Source of the DNA: Sitta carolinensis | Lineage: Eukaryota > Chordata > Aves > Passeriformes > Sittidae | DNA length: 64,000 nucleotides | Assembly: GCA_032173965.1 (NCBI GenBank) | Contig: CM063310.1 | Coordinates: forward strand, 1,427,735-1,491,734 | Reading direction: 5' to 3' | Program-made: the position numbers and the translations under genes | In this document: positions 28,101 through 64,000 of the stretch, one piece after another | How the letters are laid out: every line of letters starts with the position of its first letter | Position numbering within the stretch: position 1 is the stretch's first letter | The notes under the pieces: model-generated | Databases searched by the model: none | What the model saw: the letters and a program-made list of their open reading frames with translations, nothing else | Told to the model about the DNA's origin: nothing

Positions 28101-28711
28101 CGCAAGGGGGGGTTACAGCCCGGGGACGCCCCCAGACCCTCCCCACGCCCCCCCCCCCCTCGGGCTGCTCCTCCTCCTGGGGGTCCCCAACCCACCCCCC
28201 CCCGGGTACCCCCCGGGCCCCACCCGCCCCGGGCCCTACCTGCCCTCCGCGGTTTGTGCGCGGCTCCCGCGCGTCCCCCCGCGTCTCCCGGGCCGGCGCC
28301 CGCGCCCCCCGCGCCCTCCTCGGGCCGCGGCTGCTGCGGGGCCCCCGCGGGCTGGGGGGGCGCGGCGGGGGCGGCCGGCGGGGCCCCGGCGGGGGCTGCG
28401 GGCGGGTCATGGCCGGGCGGCGGCGACGGGAAGCGGAACTGCCCGTAGGGAGCGGCGGGCGGCGGCTGAGGGGCCGCGGGGCCGCCCGGGGGCTGCGGGG
28501 CCGCGGGGCCGCCCGGGGCCTGCGCAGGCGGAGGCGGCGGCGGCGGCGGCTGCGCCGGCGGCTGCGGCTGCGGAGGTGGCGGAGGCGGCGGCGGAGGAGG
28601 CGGCGGAGGCGGCAGCGCCGCGAAGGGGAAAGCGGCGGCGGCCATGGGGGCGCGGGGGGCGGCGGGGCCGGGAGCGGGGCCGGGCTGGGCCGCGCTCGCC
28701 CCGGTCGCCAT
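16128..28711 (-). CDS. SF1: Splicing factor 1 (branch-point binding protein)
   Basis: SF1 recognises the intron branch point (UACUAAC) in the nucleus and hands it to U2 snRNP with U2AF65. The protein shows, in order, a long proline-rich N-terminus (MATGASAAQPGP, then AAAAFPFAALPPPP as in the long human isoform), the U2AF65-binding motif RKRKRSRWNQD, the SPSPEPIYN phosphorylation motif, a KH-QUA2 RNA-binding domain (NFVG...LKNIEKECNAKIMIRG to LARLNGTLREDDN), and a CX2CX4HX4C zinc knuckle (CTKCGGAGHIASDC). A proline-rich tail ends [16 protein letters not shown] then TGA. The start is the ATG at 28711-28709, matching the human MATGA start. The literal frame breaks by one base in exon 5 (KH domain), exon 10, near the exon 12 acceptor, and at least twice in exon 13, each at a G or C run. 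I treat these as sequence errors. The total is about 770 codons. Confidence 0.94.
16475..17143 (-). repeat. SF1 intron 12 minisatellite
   Basis: Between about 16600 and 17000 the plus strand repeats GGGGGAGGTGAAGGGGGACA plus GGGACCCCCCCAGAGGGAC in six or seven units of about 60 bases. No coding signal. Confidence 0.8.
17310..17972 (-). repeat. SF1 intron 11 G-rich repeat
   Basis: Four to five diverged units of about 110 bases contain TATGGGGAGGGGGGAATTGG, GGGGGTCAGAGGGGGTTTTG and GACAGNCAGNGATA-like segments (17390-17880). The rest is G-run sequence. Confidence 0.75.
18033..18700 (-). repeat. SF1 intron 10 repeat
   Basis: Five units of about 60-70 bases between 18290 and 18630 share CCCCAATTTCTCACCAAACC and CTTTTCACCCCAAAATCCCC. 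Four carry a CATTTAG or CACTCAGGGGCAGG variant. It is intronic and does not resemble the neighbouring exon edges. Confidence 0.8.
18944..19691 (-). repeat. SF1 intron 9: copies of exon 9 and exon 10 edges plus G-rich array
   Basis: A copy of the exon 10 start lies at about 19021-19058 (plus GATGAAGCTCATC...GTGGCTCTGGGGGGG) beside the true edge at 18925-18950. Copies of the exon 9 donor region lie at about 19440-19460 and 19550-19585. The latter includes CTGCTGGACAAGGGGCTG, which in sense encodes part of SPLSSS from exon 9. Between them, 19070-19350 is a GGATTTGGGGGGGTCACAGG array. Confidence 0.85.
21553..24595 (-). repeat. SF1 intron 3: AT microsatellite and two minisatellites
   Basis: At 22187-22240 there is a poly-A plus (TA)n tract. 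From about 22720 to 23010 the plus strand repeats AGGGACCCCCAAAAGTGAGG. From about 23280 to 24440 it repeats CCCCAAATTGGGGAGGGGTC with CCTCCAGAGCAGCACCCCCA and CTCAGGGTGAACACCCC, about 25-50 bases per unit. Positions 21600-22180 and 22240-22700 are ordinary unique intron with no exon visible. Confidence 0.82.
24700..25660 (-). repeat. AT-rich island in SF1 intron 2
   Basis: About 950 bases differ sharply in composition from everything around them. Degenerate units of 20-28 bases share ACATTATTACCTAAAATA. In sense they read TTTTAGGTAATAATGT, which contains a weak AG/GTAATA donor-like string. Poly-A and poly-T runs lie at the left edge (24750-24850). I see no transposon ends, coding potential or RNA gene. 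Confidence 0.8.
25661..27010 (-). repeat. SF1 intron 2: 45-base minisatellite
   Basis: About 30 units of 45 bases on the plus strand read CCCCAAATCCTGAGTGAATT, TTAACCCCAAACCTGC and CGGTTCTG. Because 45 is divisible by three, the minus strand has a long open frame repeating a 15-residue block (AEPAGLGLKFTQDLG). This is a by-product of the period, not a gene. The array ends about 60 bases from exon 2. Confidence 0.9.
27194..28239 (-). repeat. SF1 intron 1 repeat
   Basis: From about 27280 to 27770 the plus strand repeats GGTCCCGAGGTGGCTTTGGG, TCTTGAGGTGGTTCTGGAGG and TCCTGAAGTGG, roughly 55-60 bases per unit. From 27780 to 28239 is CpG-rich unique intron near the promoter. Confidence 0.78.
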
Positions 28712-29330
28712 AGAACGGCCCCCGCGCGGCCTTCGCGAACCTTCCACGCCGCCGCGCCGCGCGCGCCGCGGGGATTGGCCGCGCCGCCCGTCGCTCAGCG
28801 GGACCGCGCGATGCGATTGGTGGCAGGAACTGCCCGTCAGCGCGGCGGCGGCGGGGATTGGCCGGCGGGCGAAAGGGGGGGCGGGGGCGGGCGCTGAGGC
28901 GGCGGCGGCGGGGATTGGCCGGCGGGGGCGTCGCTCAGGCGGGGCGCGGGGGAAGAGGGGGGGGCCGGAACGGCGAGCGCTGATTGGACGGCGCGGCGGA
29001 GGGCGGGACCCGCCGCGGGAGCTCGGCCGCCATTGGCAGCGCCCGGCCCCGCCCCGCGCCCCCGGACGGGCACGGCGGGAGACCCCGTGCCGGGCCGGAG
29101 TGACGCCCGCAGCAGACTTTGGCCGGGCGCGGCTGATTGGCCGGCGCCGCTGTCGCTCAGCGGAGGCGCGCGCTGATTGGTGGAGGAGCAGGCGGAGGGC
29201 GGGGGGGAGCGCGGCCCGCCAAAAACCCCTCTCGCGGGGCATTGTGGGAGTTCGGCGGCGCGCGGAGCATCATGGGAGGCGCCCCCTCAGCCGGACCCGC
29301 GCCCCCCAAAGCAGCGGGAGAGGCGCTCGG
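28712..29330 (-). promoter_or_regulatory. SF1 CpG promoter with eight CCAAT boxes
   Basis: CpG-dense sequence directly upstream of the SF1 start. In sense, CCAAT appears eight times (plus-strand ATTGG at 28774, 28816, 28857, 28914, 28983, 29032, 29136 and 29176), often as GGCCAATC next to GC boxes and CGCTGAGCGAC-like blocks. That spacing suggests partial tandem duplication of a promoter module. At about 29238-29252 the sense strand reads AACTCCCACAATGC, similar to the ZNF143/THAP11-type promoter motif. No TATA box is seen. Confidence 0.7.
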
Positions 29331-31159
29331 TGACACCGGCCACGCTTTATTATCGAATAACCAACCACCTCCCGCCTCCCTTCGGCTCCCCACAAAGCCT
29401 CGTACAAAACTGCCCCGTGCCCCCCCCCCTCAAAAATCCTCCGCCCGAGCCCCCCTTCTTTAAGACCCCTGCACCCCCAAATCCAACACCCCCCCCTCAA
29501 AAAAAAAAAATATAAATCTCCCTCCTGCCCTCGTTCCATCCCGAATTCCCGCAGGCCCGCTCTGGGGAGAGGATCGACAAGAGGAAAGGTTGGGGTGGCT
29601 GCACCTGAGGCAGGGCCAGGCTGGGATTTGGGGTTTGGGGGTCCCTGGGAGCCTTTTGGGGTCTCCTGAGGAGGGGCAGGGTGGGCACTGGATCTTTGAG
29701 GGATTTCCAGGATTCCTAAATTGTGGGAACCCCAGGAGATTTTTCCTGTTGAGCACAGGGTTGAGGCGGCTGCACCCAAGGCACCTCCGTGCTGTAATTC
29801 AGATTTTGGGGGTCCCTAGGAGCCTTTGCGGGGTCTCTTGAGGAAGGGCAGGGTGGGCACTGGGTGTTAGAGGGATTTCCAGGATTCCTAACCGGAATGC
29901 ACAGATTTTTTCCTATTGAGCACAGGGTTGAGGCGGCTGCACCCAAGGCACCTCCGTGCCGTAATTCAGATTTTGGGGGTCCCTGGGCACCTTTTGGGGT
30001 CTCCTGAACAGGAGCAGGGTGGGCACTGGGTGTTAGAGGGATTTCCAGGATTCCTAACCAGAATGCACAGATTTTTTCCTGTTGAGCACAGGGTTGAGGC
30101 GGCTGCACCCAAGGCACCTCCGTGCCGTAATTCAGATTTTGGGGGTCCCTGGGAGCCTTTGCGGGGTCTCTTGAGGAAGGGCAGGGTGGGCACTGGGTGT
30201 TAGAGGGATTTTTGGTGTCCTAAGCAGTTTGTGGGAACCCTAGCAGATTTTTTCTGTTGAGCACAGGGTTGAGGCGGCTGCACCCAAGGCACCTCCGTGC
30301 TGTAATTCAGATTTTGGGGGTCCCTGGGAGCCTTTGCGGGGTCTCTTGAGGAAGGGGAGGGTGGGCACTGGGTGTTAGAGGGATTTCCAGGATTCCTAAC
30401 CGGAATGCACAGATTTTTTCCTATTGAGCACAGGGTTGAGGCGGCTGCACCCAAGGCACCTCCGTGCCGTAATTCAGATTTTGGGGGTCCCTGGGCACCT
30501 TTTGGGGTCTCCTGAAGAGGAGCAGGGTGGGCACTGGGTGTTACAGGGATTTCCAGGATTCCTACGCAGAATGCACAGACTTTTCCTGTTGAGGAGAAGG
30601 TTGAGGTGGCTGCACCCAAGGCACCTCCGTGCCGTAATTCAGATTTTGGGGGTCCCTAGGAGCCTTTGCGGGGTCTCTTGAGGAAGGGCAGGTGGGCACT
30701 GGGTGTTAGAGGGATTTTTGGTGTCCTAAGCAGTTTGTGGGAACCCTAGCAGATTTTTCCTGTTGAGCACAGGGTTGAGGCGGCTGCACCCAAGGCACCT
30801 CCGTGCTGTAATTCAGATTTTGGGGGTCCCTGGGCACCTTTTGGGGTCTCCTGAACAGGAGCAGGGTGGGCACTGGGTGTTACAGGGATTTCCAGGATTC
30901 CTAACCAGAATGCACAGATTTTTTCCTATTGAGCACAGGGTTGAGGCGGCTGCACCCAAGGCACCTCCGTGCTGTAATTCAGATTTTGGGGGTCCCTAGG
31001 AGCCTTTGCGGGTCTCTTGAGGAAGGGCAGGGTGGGCACTGGGTGTTAGAGGGATTTCCAGGATTCCTACGCAGAATGGACAGATTTTTTCCTGTTGAGC
31101 ACAGGTTGAGGCGGCTGCACCCAAGGCACCTCCGTGCCGTAATTCAGATTTTGGGGTCC
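29331..31159 (-). repeat. MEN1: MEN1 3' region: nine extra copies of the coding end
   Basis: Nine tandem units of about 165-172 bases follow the stop codon. Each carries a copy of the last codons of menin (sense CTTCCTCAAGAGACCC..., protein [10 protein letters not shown]) followed by the post-stop sequence. Copies of the diagnostic GTCTC(T/C)TGA lie at about 29661, 29833, 30000, 30166, 30338, 30506, 30673, 30846 and 31012, and the true end at 31175. Some copies keep TAG after the serine codon, others read CAG. AATAAA at 29351-29346 is the likely poly(A) signal. Confidence 0.92.
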
Positions 31160-36210
<5,051 letters not shown>

Positions 36211-36230
36211 GGCGGGGCTGCGGGACACGG

Positions 36231-36930
36231 GGGATGAGGGGGGACACGGGGGATGAGGGGGGACACGGGGGATGAGGGGGGACACGGGGGATGAGGGGGG
36301 ACACGGGGGATGGGGGGACACGGCGGGATGAGGGGGGACACGGGGGATGAGGGGGGACACGGGGGATGAGGGGGGACAGGGGGGATGAGGGGGGACAGGG
36401 GGGATCGGGGGGACACGGGGGGATGGGGGGACACGGCGGGATGAGGGGGGACACGGCGGGATGAGGGGGACACGGCGGGATGGGGGGGACACGGCGGGAT
36501 GAGGGGGGACACGGCGGGATGAGGGGGACACGGCGGGATGAGGGGGGTCGGGGGCTGAGGGGGGACACCGGGGGCTGAGGGGGGGACACGGGGGATCGGG
36601 GGGACACGGGGGATCGGGGGGACACGGCGGGATGAGGGGGTCGGGGGGCTGAGGGGGTCGGGGGGCTGAGGGGGACACGGGGGCTGAGGGGTGGTCGGGG
36701 GGCTGCGGGACCCGGGGGGGCTGCGGGACACGGCGGGATGAGGGGACACGGGGGGCTGAGGGGGGTCGGGAGGTCGGGGGCTGCGGGACACGGGGGGCTC
36801 GGGGGGCTGCGGGATACGGGGGGCTCGGGGGTGGGGCTGGGCGCGGGATACGGGGGGCTCGGGGGGCTGCGGACACGGGGGGCTCGGGGGGCTGCGGGAT
36901 ACGGGGGGCTCGGGGGTTTGCGGGGTCTCA
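36231..36930 (-). repeat. MEN1 intron 1 minisatellite
   Basis: Plus-strand GGGGGACACGGGGGATGAGG units of 20-21 bases, with GGCGGGATGAGG variants, run from about 36225 to 36650, then GGGGGCTCGGGGGGCTGCGG units to about 36930. The array starts 20 bases upstream of the ATG exon. Confidence 0.85.
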
Positions 36931-37379
36931 GGCCCTCAGGGTCGGGGGAGCTGCGGGGAGCGGGGGCAGCGCGGGGGAAATGGGGAGAAATGGTGGGGGG
37001 GTCTCAGGGGAAATGGGGAGGGGGTGATGGGGGGGGGGTCAGGCTGATGTCCTGGGGTTATAGGGGGTGGGGGGAAATGGGGGGGTCCCAGAGCTCCGCA
37101 GCTGGAACACAGCGAGGCTGGGGGAGCCCAGACCCCCGGGGGGGGCACAGGAGCGGGGGGGGTCGCAGGGACACACAGGGGGTCGAGGCCTGGGGGGCTA
37201 TGAGGTGGGGGGGGATCCCGGGAACCCCCGCCCCGCCCCTTCCCGGAACCCCCAGAGCCGCGGAAACGCTCCGGGACCACCCGAGCCCCCTCCCCCCGAG
37301 ACCGCGCCGTGCCGGGACCCCCCCCCAGGACCCCCCTGACCGCCCCCAGCCCCCCCGGGACCCCCTGACCGCCCCCGGG

Positions 37380-37600
37380 ACCCCCCCCGCGCCCGGGACC
37401 CCCGGGGCCGCCCCCCCCTCACCGCGGCCGCCGCCGGCGCGGGGCACGACGGGAGTGGGCGGGGCCTGCGCGCGCCACCGCCCGCGATTGGGCGAACGTG
37501 GAGGGGCGTGGCTTTTGATGGGCGTGGTTTTATGTGATGGGCGTGGATTTGTGCTATGGGCGTGGTCGTAACTGGGCGTGGTCTGTGCGGTGGGCGTGGT
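37380..37600 (-). promoter_or_regulatory. MEN1: MEN1 non-coding exon 1 and promoter (inferred)
   Basis: CpG-dense sequence with a sense donor GCG/GTGAGG at 37423/37422 fits the end of a non-coding first exon spliced to the ATG exon. Upstream in sense are GC boxes (37450-37470) and a CCAAT box (plus GATTGGGCG near 37486). From 37500 to 37600 the plus strand has repeated GGGCGTGGT motifs. The transcription start is not determined. Confidence 0.5.
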
Positions 37601-37980
37601 CCCGGGGTCTTCCCCAATCCCCCCCGATTTCACCCCAAATCCCCCCAGTTTCACCCCCAAATCCCCCCCGATTTCACCCCCCAATCCCCCCCGATTTCAC
37701 CCCCAAATCCCCCCAGTTTCACCCCCAAATCCCCCCCGATTTCACCCCCCAATCCCCCCCGATTTCACCCCCAAATCCCCCCAGTTTCACCCCCAAATCG
37801 CCTCCACGTCCCCCCAGTCCTGCCCCGAGTACCCAATTCCCCCCAAATCCCCCCTCCCACCCCTCGAGTGCCCCAATCCCCCCTCCCCAGACACCCTCCC
37901 AAACCCCCCAAATCCTCCCGAACCCCAAATCTCCAAAATTCCCCCCAAAATCCCCCCAATGCAGGCAGCGCCTCTGGGGC
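37601..37980. repeat. MEN1-LTBP3 intergenic spacer
   Basis: At 37618-37800 a 26-base plus-strand unit CCCCGATTTCACCCCCAAAT repeats about seven times. The remainder to 37970 is CCCCAAAT-rich sequence without a gene. Confidence 0.78.
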
Positions 37981-38323
37981 CGTTCCCCCACGTCCTTTAT
38001 TGGGGGCCGGGGGCGTCCCGGGGGGTCCCGGGGGGTCCCAGCCGGTCCGGGGATCTCGGGGGGTCCCGGGGGGTTCCCAGCCGGTCCCGGCGGTCTCGGG
38101 GGGTCCCGGGGGGTTCCCAGCCGGTCCCGGCGGTCTCGGGGGGGTCCCGGGGGGTTCCCAGCCGGTCCCGGCGGTCTCGGGGGGTCCCGGGGGGTTCCCA
38201 GCCGGTCCCGGCGGTCTCGGGGGGTCCCGGGGGGTTCCCAGCCCGTCCCGGCGGTCTCGGGGGGTCCCGGGGGGTTCCCAGCCCGTCCCGGCGGTCTCGG
38301 GGGGTCCCGGGGGTCCCGGGGGG
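37981..38323 (-). other. LTBP3: LTBP3 3' untranslated region
   Basis: It follows the TGA at 38326-38324. AATAAA in sense is at 38001-37996. Almost all of the UTR is a 38-39 base repeat, plus strand GGGGGTCCCGGGGGGTTCCC then AGCCGGTCCCGGCGGTCTCG, in seven copies from about 38020 to 38310. Confidence 0.82.
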
Positions 38324-62632
<24,309 letters not shown>

Positions 62633-63780
62633 GCTGCCCCCGGGACCCCCGGGACCCCCGGGACCCCCGGCCCCGACCCCGCGGCGGGCGGCGGCTCCGG
62701 CCCGGCCCGTGAGGACCCCTCGGGAGGGGGGGTCCCGGACGCTGGGGGCCCTCGGGGGGGCTCGCAGTGGCCTGGGAGCCTTGAGAGGGTCCCGGGTCCC
62801 CTCCTGGGGGGGGTCCCGGCTGCCGCCCCCTCTCGAGAGGCTCCCCCCGAGGGTCGCGCCCAGCCCAGAGGCCGAGGGTCCCCTTTTTGGGGGTCTCGGG
62901 GCTCCGGGGTCCCCTGGCCGGACGCGGGGTCCCCTCGGGGTGGTGGGGGGGGCTGTCCCGGAGGCCGCAGCCCCCCTGCCGGGAGCTGGGGTCCCCCCCG
63001 GGGGTGTCCCGGGCTCCGGGGGTCCCCTCGGCGGGCGCGGGCTGCCCTCGGGGTGTCCGGGCGGGGGCGGGGGGCTCCCGGCGCAGTCCCGCGCTCCCGC
63101 GGCCGCCTGGGATGGCGCTGGGCTGGGGGGAGCGGGGGGGGGGGGGCCCGGGCGGGGGAGGGGGGCGGGGGCCGGGCCCTGGGTCCGCTCCAGGAATTGG
63201 GGGGGGCGGGCGGGGGGTGGGGGAGGGGAGGAGCCCGGATGGCCGGGCCGGTTCCAGCGCCGGGCACGGAACCCGGGCAGGGGCGGGCGGGAACAGGGGG
63301 GGGACGGGACCCCCGAAACTTTTGGGGTTTGTCCCGCGGAGGGGGTGGGAACCTCCTGGAGCCCCCCCGGGAGGGGGGACGGGCGTGCTGGGAGCCCCCC
63401 CAAACTTTTGGGATCACCCATGGGGGTCTGCGGGCCTCTGGAACGCCTGAGAGACCCCCCAAACACACACATAGAGAAACGGGGACCCCCCCCCTAAAGC
63501 CCTGGGACCCCCCCAAGGGAGATGGAGCCCCCTCCCCAAAACCCCCCGAATGCCAAAACCCCGCACGGGGGGAGGGGGGCGATGGGATCCCCCCAACGCT
63601 GGGACACCCCCCCCCCCACCAAGGTGGAAAGGACCCCCCCAAAGCGCGGGGACCCCCTTGATGGGGGCGGACGGGACCCCCCCAATCCCAGAGACCCCTC
63701 CAAGGGGGGGTGTGGGACCCCCAAACACAGCTGCCTCTCCCCCCAGCCCCCCCCCAAGGCAGCACGAGGCGGTTTTGGGG
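62633..63780 (-). promoter_or_regulatory. LTBP3 5' flank (CpG/GC-rich)
   Basis: GC-rich sequence upstream of the LTBP3 ATG, with GGGACCCCCGGGACCCC repeats at 62640-62670 and many GC boxes between 62880 and 63310. A 5'UTR and promoter are expected here, but no start site or TATA box is identifiable. From 63330 to 63770 is ordinary C-run intergenic sequence. Confidence 0.4.
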
Positions 63781-63784
63781 TCCC

Positions 63785-64000
63785 GGGGTTTTATTTGGTC
63801 TCAGCCGCCCCCCGACCCTCCCGGACCCCCGTCCAGTGTCGGGACCGCCCGGGGGCGGGGCTCCCCCTGAGGGGGCGGGGCCTCAGCGCGCCCACCAATC
63901 AGGGCGGAGCTTCCTGGTTTGCCCCAGGAGGGGGGCGTGGTTTCCTGCCGTAACGCCCCGCCCAGGAGGGGGCGGGGCTTCTGTAATGCCCTTTGCTTTG
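63785..64000 (-). other. Possible 3' end of a fifth minus-strand gene
   Basis: AATAAA in sense lies at 63795-63790 in a GACCAAATAAAACC context. This could be the poly(A) signal of a gene entering from the right. No open frame with recognisable protein is present in the last 200 bases, which also contain GC boxes and a plus-strand CCAAT (near 63892). Confidence 0.35.

Larger units (their letters stand above)
16128..28711 (-). other. SF1: SF1 exon map (13 coding exons, transcript order)
   Basis: Exons: 1, 28711-28240; 2, 27193-27068; 3, 24671-24596; 4, 21552-21400; 5, 21297-21209 (89 bases, 90 expected); 6, 20873-20690; 7, 20609-20494; 8, 20414-20307 (zinc knuckle); 9, 19866-19692; 10, 18943-18701 (one base short in the C run at 18819-18827); 11, 18032-17973 (DQYLGNAPVGSGVYRLHQGK); 12, about 17309-17144, boundaries and frame uncertain; 13, 16474-16128. 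Exon 12 is read as GMYMPLTPQPP with a missing G at its acceptor. It contains a TAG where human has CAG-rich WQQQ, so more than one error or a real difference is possible there. Confidence 0.82.

Overview
The window is vertebrate nuclear DNA, most likely from a small GC-rich bird microchromosome. The species cannot be fixed from sequence alone. The evidence is four conserved vertebrate genes with GT-AG introns, extreme GC content, very short exons and introns, and introns filled almost entirely with G- or C-rich minisatellites.

All four genes lie on the minus strand, head to tail. From right to left they are LTBP3 (62632-38324, latent TGF-beta binding protein 3), MEN1 (36210-31160, menin), SF1 (28711-16128, branch-point binding splicing factor 1) and PYGM (14578 to beyond base 1, muscle glycogen phosphorylase). 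PYGM is cut by the window edge inside the exon that carries the pyridoxal-phosphate lysine. SF1 and MEN1 each have a CpG-rich upstream region with CCAAT boxes. A poly(A) signal follows each complete gene (38001, 29351, 15420), and another at 63795 may end a fifth gene lying further right. The PYGM-SF1-MEN1 order matches the human 11q13 cluster. MAP4K2, which sits between SF1 and MEN1 in human, is absent, and LTBP3 is directly beside MEN1. The genes act in unrelated pathways (matrix TGF-beta storage, chromatin regulation, splicing, glycogenolysis) and appear to be neighbours only by synteny.

The main oddity is the tandem repeats. Many arrays are built from a piece of the adjacent exon plus its splice site. 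Examples are 13 decoy copies of the PYGM exon 14 donor, 9 of the LTBP3 exon 1 donor, 9 copies of the menin C-terminal coding end in its 3'UTR, and a ladder of consensus donors after PYGM exon 4. Arrays whose period is a multiple of three create very long spurious open frames on both strands.

A second oddity is about twenty single-base frame breaks in otherwise well conserved exons, nearly all one base missing from a G or C run. They look like consensus errors rather than gene death. Two EGF-like exons expected in LTBP3 are also missing, and repeat arrays lie in their places.
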